DNA from: JBAXQQ01 sp037131695
GTDB lineage: Bacteria; Armatimonadota; Hebobacteria; CAIYQO01
DNA: 26,669 bases
Assembly (NCBI GenBank): GCA_964638715.1
Contig: CAZWZF010000062.1
Location: forward strand, 1 to 26,669
Direction: 5' to 3'
Position 1 is the stretch's first letter. The number at the start of each line of letters is the position of its first letter. This document shows, in pieces, positions 15,301 to 24,149 of this stretch. The notes under the pieces were generated by a model. The model saw only the letters and a list, made by a program, of their open reading frames with translations, was not told where the DNA came from and searched no databases. A program made the translations under genes and the position numbers.

Positions 15301-17500
15301 TTTCTGTTCGCCTACTATGGAACTTGGCATTGATATCGGTGGCTTGAGTGTAGTCCACCTACGTAACGCTCCGCCAAATCCTGCGAATTACGCTCAACGC
15401 TCGGGTCGTGCTGGAAGAAATGGACAGGGTGCGCTAATATTCACCTATTGTTCCAGTTTCTCACCGCATGACCGGCATTTCTTTAATAATCAGGCAGAAC
15501 TTGTCGCCGGTACTGTACAGGCATCACAAATCGACCTAAAAAATAAGGAATTGCTGTTAACACATCTCAACGCATTGGTTATCAGTTATGTTGGTCTACC
15601 AGGACTTGATAGTCATGGCGGCAATCGTCCGTCATTAATGCAGCTTGTTGAAGATGATAATAATAAAATGCCACTATCACCCGCAGTCCATGAAGGTTTG
15701 CAGATTTCACCAACAATGCTTTCAACCATAAAGGCTACTTTTAAAACAGTAATTAAAGACTTCGAGTCAAAGTTGCCAACCGATAGCTGGTACTCAATAG
15801 ACTGGATTGATAAAAACATCGGGGAAATAGCAGACCATTTAGATAATTCTTTAAAACGCTGGCGTTCGTTGTATAGTTCAGCACGCATTTTACTTACCCG
15901 AGCCACCCAACCTATTGAAAGTGGACGTTTGACCGTTGGCAGTGAAGAGTATAAGAAAAACAACCGCCTTCAAAGTCAAGCTAACCGTCAGCTAAACCTG
16001 CTCAGGAATGATATAAAAGGCTCTGGTGAATTATCAGAGTTTTACCCATACCGATATCTGGCTTCAGAGGGATTCCTGCCCGGGTATAACTTCACCCGAT
16101 TGCCTATACGTATCTTTATTCCTACAGAAAACACCTCCGGCGAATATATTTCCCGACCGCGATCTATTGCATTGCGTGAGTTTGGGCCGCTTAATGTTAT
16201 CTACCACAATGGCAGAAAATACCAGGTGTCACAATTAGTCGTTCAGGACACAGAGTCATCTTTGACTGACGCTAAAATCAGCACCAAGGCGGGGTATTTC
16301 CTCACCGATGAACAGAAACAACTTGAACTATGTCCATTCAGCGGGTATAACCTCAGTGACAATGCCAATACAGAATATCTGCATGATTTGCTGGAAATGT
16401 CCGAGTCACGCGGGGAAGAAAAAGACCGTATTTCTTGTGAAGAGGAAGAACGTGTTTCTCGCGGTTTTGATGTTAAGACCTATTTCAGAGTAGATGGCGG
16501 AGATTTCGACAGAATCAAGAAAACTATTGCCAAATCTACTGAGACCGACCTGCTTAACCTGCGCTATATACCTGCTGCCCGTCTTATCCATGTCAATACA
16601 AAATGGCGGTCAGTGAAGACCGAAGGCTTCCCCATTGGGCTAACCTCTGGTGATTGGCGGCAAGCTATGCCCCATGCTGAAGATAGCGTCAATGAAGAAT
16701 ACCGACTGGTTAAACTTTGGACTTCTAATCTTGCTGACGCTCTCTATATCGAACCCATTCAACCACTCGGGTTAGACGCTGACGGCGTTATTACCTTGCA
16801 GCACGCGCTGAAAAGAGCTATCGAAACGGTATTTCAGGTAGAACCTAATGAGATTGGCGTAGTCAGTATTGGTAATCCTGCCTCTCCTAATATTCTTCTT
16901 TATGAAGCATCGGAAGGCAGTCTGGGTATCCTGTCGCAATTTTTCGATAACGTAGGAATCTACCATAAAGTCATCGCAGCTGCCAAAGAAATATGTCGTT
17001 TTGACGAGACAGAATATAAGGCACCGGCATCTTATGACGACTTACTCAGTTACTATAACCAGCGAGACCATAAGATTATAGACCGTTTCCTCATTAAGGA
17101 CGCTCTTGATAAGCTGGCAATATGCACTGTAGAACAACAGACCAATTCTTTCTTCAACAGCTATGAAGACCATTACCAGTCTATGATGAAAAACCTTGAC
17201 CCTAACTCATCAACAGAAATGAAATTTATAAATTATCTCCACGATAATGGTCTCCGACTACCGGATGCGGCACAAAAACAGGTAGAAGGTGTATACTGCC
17301 AACCGGATTTCTATTATGAGCCACGAATATGGGTATTTTGCGACGGCACCCCGCATGATGATATCAATGTCAAAACTAAAGACTCTCAGCAGCGACAGGC
17401 TATTTTAGCAAAAGGTCATGAAGTCTGGTCGTGGCATTACAGTGAAAATCTGGCAGAGAAAATTGCCAAACGTCCAGATATATTTAAGAAGGTAAAATGA
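12338..17500 (+). CDS. Giant DEAD/H helicase with DUF1998-like region and C-terminal PD-(D/E)XK-like domain (DISARM-like DrmA/DrmB equivalent)
   Basis: A 1720-aa superfamily 2 helicase, first gene of the defence operon. Motifs: Q motif YHHQ (83-86), Walker A SGTGSGKS (103-110), YPMNAL, DELH (224-227), SAT (258-260), SFTDNRQDAALQAGHF near 613, and SPTMELGIDIGG to QRSGRAGRNGQG at about 990-1030. Residues 1240-1600 resemble the DUF1998-helicase C-terminal half (LPIRIFIP, LYEASEGSLG) but lack the zinc-binding cysteine quartet. The last 80 residues (QPDFYYEPRIWVFCDGTPHD near 1652, then SQQRQAILAKGHEVWSWHY) look like a Vsr/DUF559-type nuclease. In DISARM, DrmA (helicase) and DrmB (DUF1998) are separate and DrmC is a PLD protein; here one chain seems to cover them. 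DruE of Druantia is an alternative relative. GAGGG supports the ATG; the stop overlaps the next ATG. Confidence 0.88.
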   Translation: MNVFETHEKIVNDYASYVRSFINISDPAISKKVDDELAQGKLWPQPLLQFNPAYEISGNITDIVKDGLFHNTINDIFKGYSLYHHQRKAIELGISGKDFIVTSGTGSGKSLTYIGTIFNHLLTNPQSEGVTAIIVYPMNALINSQTNEFNIFKNNFEKTTGKEFPIIFGQYTGQEDESSRIGMREKPPHILLTNYMMLELLLTRIQERPIRDAIYKNLKFLVFDELHTYRGRQGADVAMLIRRISALCNQEVSFIGTSATMVSGTDSESQKEQVAQVATTLFGRTFSSEQIVDEKLTRSLINLSHAKEDLANAIAAGINIHGTDKELKAHPIAIWLENKIAIEEIDSQLIRRKPQKISDVISALSEDSGLSEEICRNCLEKVLLWISTVNQETMKKGSRYTILPYKLHQFIAQTGSVYTTLDQEEDSRYITLEPGIYKQDDEKKKPIFPNVFSRATGHPFICVSLANNRLEPREFRENSDEELQGTDGYLIIGDNVWDPEDDLDNLPEAWTRMTKNGLVINKNKNDFFPIKLFFDEYGNCSEIEELKYSGWFMKAPLLFDPTGGVFFDTKTNDGTKLTKLGREGRSTSTTITAFSILNQLNEAKYPIKDQKLLSFTDNRQDAALQAGHFNDFIKVIQFRAGIYKALKSSPDNTLSYKNIGEEVFKALNLPFCDFANRNEEPQLAAIRKGYEEVFKKFIFYRAITDLRRSWRIILPNLEQCALLRIDYKDLPEIVTEDEFWSDMPIVSNLNHNDRHEFIANVLDFFRLEYALHSENFLIPSILNENGKEFKEKLKAPWTLDRDEYLKEPNVIRYEPLKKSVKLTSKSMGSASGLGKYIKHYAKQKDLDTSLLKGELYHDFILKLMVKLTDADYLTFSTAPSEKSGEVPVYRLKIDKILWKLGDGETIKVDVIKNRFYKKNQLKPNEYFRDVYSRDFSIIKKLRAEDHTGQLNTDDRKQREERFRAEWYINNNKDFPDEEKIRSQSISALFCSPTMELGIDIGGLSVVHLRNAPPNPANYAQRSGRAGRNGQGALIFTYCSSFSPHDRHFFNNQAELVAGTVQASQIDLKNKELLLTHLNALVISYVGLPGLDSHGGNRPSLMQLVEDDNNKMPLSPAVHEGLQISPTMLSTIKATFKTVIKDFESKLPTDSWYSIDWIDKNIGEIADHLDNSLKRWRSLYSSARILLTRATQPIESGRLTVGSEEYKKNNRLQSQANRQLNLLRNDIKGSGELSEFYPYRYLASEGFLPGYNFTRLPIRIFIPTENTSGEYISRPRSIALREFGPLNVIYHNGRKYQVSQLVVQDTESSLTDAKISTKAGYFLTDEQKQLELCPFSGYNLSDNANTEYLHDLLEMSESRGEEKDRISCEEEERVSRGFDVKTYFRVDGGDFDRIKKTIAKSTETDLLNLRYIPAARLIHVNTKWRSVKTEGFPIGLTSGDWRQAMPHAEDSVNEEYRLVKLWTSNLADALYIEPIQPLGLDADGVITLQHALKRAIETVFQVEPNEIGVVSIGNPASPNILLYEASEGSLGILSQFFDNVGIYHKVIAAAKEICRFDETEYKAPASYDDLLSYYNQRDHKIIDRFLIKDALDKLAICTVEQQTNSFFNSYEDHYQSMMKNLDPNSSTEMKFINYLHDNGLRLPDAAQKQVEGVYCQPDFYYEPRIWVFCDGTPHDDINVKTKDSQQRQAILAKGHEVWSWHYSENLAEKIAKRPDIFKKVK

Positions 17501-20370
17501 AAACAGACCTTTTACAACCAGGTAAATTAGTCAAACTGCGCGGTCGTGATTGGGTAGTATTACCATCAGACGATAGTGACTTGCTGATAGTTAAACCCCT
17601 TGGCGGCTCCGATGACGAGATAGCCGGTATCTACATGCCGCTGAAAATAGACAGCGATGAGATAACCGACGCCAGCTTTGCCCCACCTACACCTGCTGAC
17701 CTTGGCGATATCAGCACCGCACGCTTTATATACGATTCTGCGCGTCTGGCATTTCGTAATGGTGCCGGGCCTTTCCGTGCTCTTGCCAAGTTATCTTTCC
17801 GACCTCGCGCATATCAAATAGTACCTTTGGTCATGGCGTTGAAACAGGACGTGGTACGTTTGCTTATTGCCGATGACGTCGGAGTCGGTAAAACTATTGA
17901 GGCTTTGCTAATTATCAGAGAGATGCTTGAAAGGCGCAAAATCAAAAGGTTTGCCATAGTCTGCCTGCCTCACCTTTGTGAACAGTGGCAGGAAGAAATA
18001 CGCTCTAAACTCGATATAGAGGCGGTAATAATTCGCTCAAATACTCAGGCGCGTCTTGACCGCGAGATTCAAGGCGACACCAGCGTTTACGACTATTACC
18101 CATACCAGATTATCAGTGTCGATTACATTAAGTCTGACACACGGTCGATATTCATTAACCAGTGTCCCGAGTTGCTTATTGTTGACGAAGTTCACACCTG
18201 CCTGTGTCCTGCTGGCGCATCTGCTACTCAACAGCAGCGTTACCACCTTATCAGCCGCATAGCAGCCAAAGAAAACCAGCATTTGGTAATGTTGACAGCT
18301 ACTCCGCACAGTGGGAAAGCAGAGGAGTTCCAGTCACTACTCGGGCTTATTCAGCCGCAATTCAGGTCAATAGACCTGCCGACTTCATCACCAGACCAGC
18401 GGAAAAAACTCGCTGCCCATTTCATTCAGCGCAAACGTGCCGATGTTGAAAAATGGTTGGATGAAGATACCCCATTCCCTAAACGTGAAACATTTGAATG
18501 GTCTTATGACCTTTCCCGCGATTATGAAATATTCTTCAATGACATTCTTGGTTTTGCCCGCAAACTGCTTGTTGTAGACGAGTCATCCAAGGTAATTAAA
18601 CGCGCTAATTATTGGACTGCTCTCGCTCTGTTACGCGGGGTAATGTCCAGTCCGGGGGCTGGCGTGAAAATGCTCAATGCCCGCCTTGCTAAACTTGCCG
18701 GAGAAGCAATTGAAGATGAATTGCCTACTGACGACGATTCAGACACTGCGACAAGTAACCCTGTTCGTGATATTGACTACGGGTTTGAAGGCGACTATGT
18801 GCCGACACAGGTAATTGAGACAGGCGACTGGACTGAATACCAGCGGCGGCAATTAAGTCAATTTGCTAACCGGCTGGAAAAACTTGCCAATATCAGTGAC
18901 GACCAGAAACTGTTTGCCGCCTCTATTGTAATTGAGGACTGGATAAAACAAGGTTATAAGCCAGTCGTATTCTGCCGTTATATTGAAACCGCTATTTACC
19001 TTGGCGAGCACCTGAAGCCCGCGTTAATGAAAAAGTTCCCCAAGATTAATTGTCAGGTAATCACCAGCGAAGACCCCGACGACGTCCGCCGTCAGCGTAT
19101 CGATGACATGGCAAATGACAACCAGCGGGTATTAATAGCCACCGACTGCCTTAGTGAAGGTATTAACCTGCAAGACTTATTCACCGGTGTGCTTCACTAT
19201 GACCTGCCATGGAACCCCAACCGGCTGGAGCAGCGCGAGGGACGCGTTGACCGCTATGGACAAAAGGCACCCGAGGTGAAAGCCTGCTTATTATATGGAG
19301 CTAACAACCCCATCGATGGCATTGTTCTTGATGTCCTGCTCCGCAAGGTACGCGAAATTAAAAAGGCTATCGGCATCAACGTGCCATTTCCCGAAGACTC
19401 GCAGAGCATCATTGACACCATTACCAAGGCACTGCTGCTTAACCCGGAACGTCATATATCGCGTCGCAGAGACGCTGACCAGCAGATCCTTTTTGATTAT
19501 GGCGACTTTGACGAGATAACTGAAATAAAGGCAACGGTTACCCACAAGATAGATGAAGCAGCCAAACGCGAGCAATTGTCCCGCAGCATATTCGCGCAAA
19601 ATGCTATCAAGGCAGACGCCATCGCACAGGATTTGCGGGATGTGGATGAGGCAATAGGCAATGTAAAGACAGTCGAGGAGTTCGTTACCACCGCATTAAG
19701 AAATATCTTTGGCGTACAGGTAACAACCGAAAAAGAGGGTTATGGCATAGTCATGGGCAATATGCCGCCGCAATTAATCGACCTGCTGCCCACCGGCAAC
19801 ATCATAAAGATTAGTTTCGAGTCACCAACGCCGGAAGGATACCATTACATGGGACGCAATCACCGCTTTGTTGAGCAGCTTTGCCAACTGGTGATGGCGA
19901 ATACCCTTTCGCGTACTGACAAACGTGCTGCCCGCGCCGCCGTAATCCGCACTAAGCAAGTCAACATTAAAACCACCGTCATGCTTTTCCGTTGCCGCAA
20001 TGTCATATCACAAAGCGACAATGGCAACCGTATCGTGGCAGAAGAGATGCTGTTGTGGGGATGGAGCGGCACCCCGCAAGATAAAAAGTTCCTTAACCAC
20101 ACTGAAGCAAAGGAACTATTGTCCGTTGCTCGGGCATCCAGCGAGTTATCACCGCAGGCACGCGAAAGTTTCCTTGAAAACGAATTAAGTTTACTCGACT
20201 CGCTAAAAGATGATTTGGATAATATCGCGGAAAATCAGTCTAAACGACTGGTAGCAGCCCACGAACGTTTCAGTTCGCTTATGGATAAAGACAAGTTTCA
20301 GGTAGTCCACCCTGTATTGCCAATGGACTTTCTTGGCATCTACATACTACTACCGGAGGTGGCATCGTGA
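17497..20370 (+). CDS. drmD: SNF2-family helicase, DrmD-like
   Basis: A 957-aa SNF2/HepA-type DNA translocase, equivalent to the class 1 DISARM protein DrmD. A small N-terminal barrel-like segment (KLVKLRGRDWVVL, 10-22) is followed by the ATPase core: FRPRAYQ (101-107), Walker A DDVGVGKT (126-133), VDEVHT (about 228-233), LTATPHSGK (about 267), FCRYIETA, then ATDCLSEGINLQD near 550 and REGRVDRYGQ. The remaining 350 residues are helical, without a nuclease motif I can see. It starts at an ATGA overlap with the upstream helicase and ends at a GTGA overlap with the methylase gene, so the three are translationally coupled. The drmD to drmMI order is the same as in class 1 DISARM. The frame is intact. 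Confidence 0.87.
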   Translation: MKTDLLQPGKLVKLRGRDWVVLPSDDSDLLIVKPLGGSDDEIAGIYMPLKIDSDEITDASFAPPTPADLGDISTARFIYDSARLAFRNGAGPFRALAKLSFRPRAYQIVPLVMALKQDVVRLLIADDVGVGKTIEALLIIREMLERRKIKRFAIVCLPHLCEQWQEEIRSKLDIEAVIIRSNTQARLDREIQGDTSVYDYYPYQIISVDYIKSDTRSIFINQCPELLIVDEVHTCLCPAGASATQQQRYHLISRIAAKENQHLVMLTATPHSGKAEEFQSLLGLIQPQFRSIDLPTSSPDQRKKLAAHFIQRKRADVEKWLDEDTPFPKRETFEWSYDLSRDYEIFFNDILGFARKLLVVDESSKVIKRANYWTALALLRGVMSSPGAGVKMLNARLAKLAGEAIEDELPTDDDSDTATSNPVRDIDYGFEGDYVPTQVIETGDWTEYQRRQLSQFANRLEKLANISDDQKLFAASIVIEDWIKQGYKPVVFCRYIETAIYLGEHLKPALMKKFPKINCQVITSEDPDDVRRQRIDDMANDNQRVLIATDCLSEGINLQDLFTGVLHYDLPWNPNRLEQREGRVDRYGQKAPEVKACLLYGANNPIDGIVLDVLLRKVREIKKAIGINVPFPEDSQSIIDTITKALLLNPERHISRRRDADQQILFDYGDFDEITEIKATVTHKIDEAAKREQLSRSIFAQNAIKADAIAQDLRDVDEAIGNVKTVEEFVTTALRNIFGVQVTTEKEGYGIVMGNMPPQLIDLLPTGNIIKISFESPTPEGYHYMGRNHRFVEQLCQLVMANTLSRTDKRAARAAVIRTKQVNIKTTVMLFRCRNVISQSDNGNRIVAEEMLLWGWSGTPQDKKFLNHTEAKELLSVARASSELSPQARESFLENELSLLDSLKDDLDNIAENQSKRLVAAHERFSSLMDKDKFQVVHPVLPMDFLGIYILLPEVAS

Positions 20371-23264
20371 ATTACCCCAGCATACGAATAGAAGGAGCCA
20401 TCCTTTCGTCAGATATATTAGACCGTATCGAGGATTTGCCCGGGCAAAGACCGGCAGATTTTGGCCTGAACCCTACCGATAAAGTCAAAGATGAAATAGC
20501 CCTTGCTTGGGCAGACGCGCAGAACTTCTGGTCATCTTTCCAACGCAGGCTTGAGACCATTAAAGGACGCTCATCTGCTGAAACCGTTTTACCAGCTACA
20601 ACAGAGACAAGGCAGCAATGGATGGTGCCGTTCCTCGGGCTGCTCGGGTACAAGCTGGAATACCAGCAGCGTGCCGAGGAGCTGAATGGTAAAACCTACA
20701 ATATCAGTCACCGCGTCACCAATCGCGGCAATGCACCCGTCCATATCATCGGCTATAACGAACTATCCGGCCTTGACCGCAAGCCAGAACGCTCGCGTAT
20801 GTCTGCCCACGCCACCGTACAGGAATACCTTAACTTTAATGAACAGCTTTACGGCATTGTCACTAATGGCTGCACCTTACGATTATTGCGTGATAGCTCG
20901 CGGCTGGTAAAGCTCAGTTACCTTGAATTCGACCTTGACCGTATCTTCACCGACGGCTTATTTGCTGATTTCGCGGTGCTGTACCGACTGATACACGCTA
21001 CCCGTCTCCCAGTCAACAACGATAGCTCTGCTGAAAGCATTATTGAACAATACCATCAGGATTCGCTGGAATCAGGCGAACGCATTCGTGATGGACTGAG
21101 CAAAGCCGTAGAAGGAGCTATCAGGAATTTTGGCAACGGATTTCTGGCACATCCTGATAATGACGCCTTGCGGAATGATATTGCAACAGGTGAAGTAATG
21201 CCTGGCGATTTCTATAAATACCTTCTCCGCCTCATTTACCGGCTGTTATTCCTTATGGTAATCGAGGAACGCGATCTGGTATTTCCATCCACTGCTACTA
21301 ATAAACAACGTGAAATTTACCGTCAGTACTACAGTCTCGACCGTCTGCGCCGAATGTCAGAAAAACGCTATCTGGCAGACCGCAAACATCATGATATCTG
21401 GCTGGCATTAACGGCAGCGTTCAGACTGTTTGAGTCGGGCAGAACCGGTGAGAAATTAGGGATATTGCCGTTGGCGGGTGACCTTTTCCAGCATAACGCC
21501 ATCGGTCAATTGGCTGAATGTACCCTTAATAACGAAGTCCTTCTCGGTTGCCTTCGCTTGCTAAGTCAATACGAGAATCCTGACAACCATCAGCTTATTC
21601 GCGTGAATTACGGAGCATTGAATGTTGAGGAATTTGGCTCTGTTTACGAAGGACTATTGGAATTAGAGCCTATCTTTATCAATGAAGGCAGCCACGTATT
21701 ATTCAGCTTTACACATGGCGAAGAAAGAGCCGCCACCGGTTCGCACTATACCCCGGACGAACTGGTACAGCCGCTTATTAAGCATTCGCTGGATTACCTT
21801 ATTACAGATAAACTTAAAGAAGCCGATCCTGAGAAAGCCTTGCTTTCTCTCCGAGTAGCTGATATTTCCTGCGGTTCCGGTCATATTCTGCTTGCTGCCG
21901 CCCGCCGTATCGCCACCGAACTCGCTATTGTCCGCACAGGTGAGGAACAACCTTCGCCGTCAGCCTTCCGTGCCGCTATCCGCGATGTCATCAGCGAGTG
22001 CATTTACGGAGTCGACCTTAACCCGTTGGCGGTAGAACTCTGCAAAGTTGCCCTTTGGCTGGAGTCACACAACCCGGGTGAACCACTCCATTTTCTCGAT
22101 CACCATATAAAATGCGGCAACGCAATTGTCGGTTTTACCACTCGCGAAGAAGTAGAACGTGGCGTTCCCGATGAAGCATTTAACTCAATCCCAGGAGATG
22201 ATTATGATATAGCTTCAAATTATCGCAGACAGAATAAAAATGAAAGAATAACACGTGAAAAAGGACAACTCTCATTTTCACATGCAGCCCAATATCAACT
22301 CGACAAAATTTTGGCAGAATGGAAAAACATATCCAAAATGCCGGAAAATACACCTGTTGAAATAGAACTTAAGAAGTCGCTTTATAACTCTTTTACGACA
22401 AGGGAATCAGGTTTCATTAATCAGGTAGCAGCTATTCCAATATCACAATTCTATATTCAGAAGACACAAGATAATTCCAAGACAATAATTACTGATATGG
22501 AATTTAACCAGTATTGGAGTGGCGAAAGAGTACCGCAAAGTCAAGCTACCGGCAAAGCATTAGAATTATCACATAGTAAACGCTTTTTTAACTGGTTTAT
22601 CGAGTTCCCTGATATTATTGAAAAAGGTGGTTTTGACTGTATTCTGGGGAATCCACCATATTTAGGCGGTAAGAAATTAAGTGACACATATGGTTACTCA
22701 TTCTGTGGTTATGTTCGATGGCAATATTTTCCTGTAGGATTAAGTGACTTAGTTGTATTTTTCCTTCATCGATTTATTCAATTATTGAAGCCTTCTGGGT
22801 ATGTTTCTTTTATAACTACAAACTCAATTAAAGATGGAGCAATACGTGAAGATGGTCTTAAGCAAATCATTGCAGCAGGTAATCAAATTGTTATGGCAGT
22901 ACGTGGAATCAAATGGCCAGGTAAAGCAAATTTAGTTGTTTCTTTACTTAGTATAAGCAAAGGTAAATTCACGAGAGCAAAATATATAGATGGACGAGTA
23001 GTATCAGTAATTAATGAAATGCTTGAAGATTCTATTGATATAGGGGGTTCTCCTATATTACTCAATGAACAAACCGGTCGTGGATATATGGGGTCAGTAT
23101 TAAAAGGGAAAGGATTTATATTAACACATCAAGATGCTTCAAGATTAATTAGCTCTTCAATTACTAATAAAGATGTTGTATTCCAAATAACCAACGGAGA
23201 CGAAATAAATTCTGACCCAACACAATCACCAAGCAGAAGTGTTATTTGTTTTCATAACTGGTAA
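20367..23264 (+). CDS. drmMI: Adenine-specific DNA methyltransferase, DrmMI-like (N-terminal 965 residues, ends at an in-frame TAA)
   Basis: N6-adenine methyltransferase that would mark self DNA for the DISARM-like system. Signs: YEGLLELEP (about 425), HYTPDELVQPLI (about 459), SAM-binding motif I DISCGSGHILLAA (about 499), YGVDLNPLAVELCK (about 548) and catalytic motif IV NPPY (about 759). The GTG start has GGAGG 7 nt upstream and overlaps the drmD stop. After residue 965 (ICFHNW) a TAA at 23262-23264 stops translation, yet the same frame continues as a normal C-terminal part. The whole gene would run 20367-24149, about 1260 codons. From about 22190 to 23680 the DNA is much more AT-rich than either flank, consistent with an exchanged target-recognition region. 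The catalytic motifs are intact; the truncated protein lacks its last quarter and may be inactive. Confidence 0.88.
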   Translation: MNYPSIRIEGAILSSDILDRIEDLPGQRPADFGLNPTDKVKDEIALAWADAQNFWSSFQRRLETIKGRSSAETVLPATTETRQQWMVPFLGLLGYKLEYQQRAEELNGKTYNISHRVTNRGNAPVHIIGYNELSGLDRKPERSRMSAHATVQEYLNFNEQLYGIVTNGCTLRLLRDSSRLVKLSYLEFDLDRIFTDGLFADFAVLYRLIHATRLPVNNDSSAESIIEQYHQDSLESGERIRDGLSKAVEGAIRNFGNGFLAHPDNDALRNDIATGEVMPGDFYKYLLRLIYRLLFLMVIEERDLVFPSTATNKQREIYRQYYSLDRLRRMSEKRYLADRKHHDIWLALTAAFRLFESGRTGEKLGILPLAGDLFQHNAIGQLAECTLNNEVLLGCLRLLSQYENPDNHQLIRVNYGALNVEEFGSVYEGLLELEPIFINEGSHVLFSFTHGEERAATGSHYTPDELVQPLIKHSLDYLITDKLKEADPEKALLSLRVADISCGSGHILLAAARRIATELAIVRTGEEQPSPSAFRAAIRDVISECIYGVDLNPLAVELCKVALWLESHNPGEPLHFLDHHIKCGNAIVGFTTREEVERGVPDEAFNSIPGDDYDIASNYRRQNKNERITREKGQLSFSHAAQYQLDKILAEWKNISKMPENTPVEIELKKSLYNSFTTRESGFINQVAAIPISQFYIQKTQDNSKTIITDMEFNQYWSGERVPQSQATGKALELSHSKRFFNWFIEFPDIIEKGGFDCILGNPPYLGGKKLSDTYGYSFCGYVRWQYFPVGLSDLVVFFLHRFIQLLKPSGYVSFITTNSIKDGAIREDGLKQIIAAGNQIVMAVRGIKWPGKANLVVSLLSISKGKFTRAKYIDGRVVSVINEMLEDSIDIGGSPILLNEQTGRGYMGSVLKGKGFILTHQDASRLISSSITNKDVVFQITNGDEINSDPTQSPSRSVICFHNW

Positions 23265-24149
23265 GAACAACAAGCACAAGAGTATAAGGAACCATATGAA
23301 CATCTTGTTATGTATGCAAAACCAGAAAGAATGCAATATGATGAAAATAAAAATTCGGAAAACCGTAAACTCAAAGAAAAATGGTGGCTTTTTGGACGAT
23401 ATTCAACTGATTTATACGAACAACTGACACAACTAAAGAAATGTTTCGTTGCATCTGTTGTTACAAAACACTTAAATTTTTCTGTTTCACCAACAAACTT
23501 TATATTTACGAATAAAGTATTCGTATTCACTACCGAACGTTGGGATTTATATACCCTTGTTCAGTCTTCCCTGCATGAAGTTTGGACTCGTAAATACAGT
23601 GGTACTCTCGCTACTGGCTTAAATTATTCACCCTCAGACTGTTTTGCTAACTTTCCATTTCCTGAAGGCATTTGGCAAACAGCTAATCCTACCATTGCTG
23701 ATATTGGAGAACACTACCACGAATATCGCCGTAATTTGATGCTTCAACTCTGGCTTGGACTTACAGACATCTACAACCTATTCCATACCCGTGACCTTAC
23801 CATAGAACGCGTTGCCAAAGTCAGCAAGAAAACAATGCCGGAAGCAGAAGCCGGTTACTATGGAATCATCGAACTGCGCCGTCTCCATGTAGAACTCGAC
23901 ATCGCAGTCCGTGAAGCCTACGGCTGGAATGACCTCGACCTCGGTCACGACTTCCACGAGGTAGAGACCCTCCCGGAAAACGACCGCGTCCGCTACACCA
24001 TAAGCCCAACAGCCCGCAAAGAAGTCCTAAAACGCCTACTGGCAGAAAACCACAAACGCGCCGCAGCAGAGGCAGCCAACCAACCAGTAAAAGCCGTAAA
24101 AAGCAAACAAAAGAAAAGCGGAATCAGCAGTAACGGGGGGTTGTTTTGA
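23265..24149 (+). pseudogene. drmMI: C-terminal part of the DrmMI-like methyltransferase, cut off by the in-frame TAA
   Basis: Directly after the TAA the methylase frame goes on as EQQAQEYKEPYEHLVMYAKP, then ER, a short variable stretch and KEKWWLFGR. This is the usual continuation of Eco57I/DrmMI-type methylases after an F-x-x-W motif (NW, A, Y, KPER, WW). An internal ATG at 23310 could start a 279-aa product, but it has no Shine-Dalgarno. Residues after SPSDCFANFPFPEG match the conserved C-terminal end of the family, followed by a helical region (YNLFHTRDL, YGIIELRRLH) and a basic tail. The frame has only this one stop, so the change is recent, readthrough occurs, or it is a sequence error. 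It ends in a TGATG overlap with the next gene. Confidence 0.8.

Noticed and set aside
23262..23264. Alternative genetic code reading the TAA as sense
   Set aside because: TAA is used as a normal stop in other genes of the window (for example the 173-aa recombinase-like gene), so reassignment is not supported.
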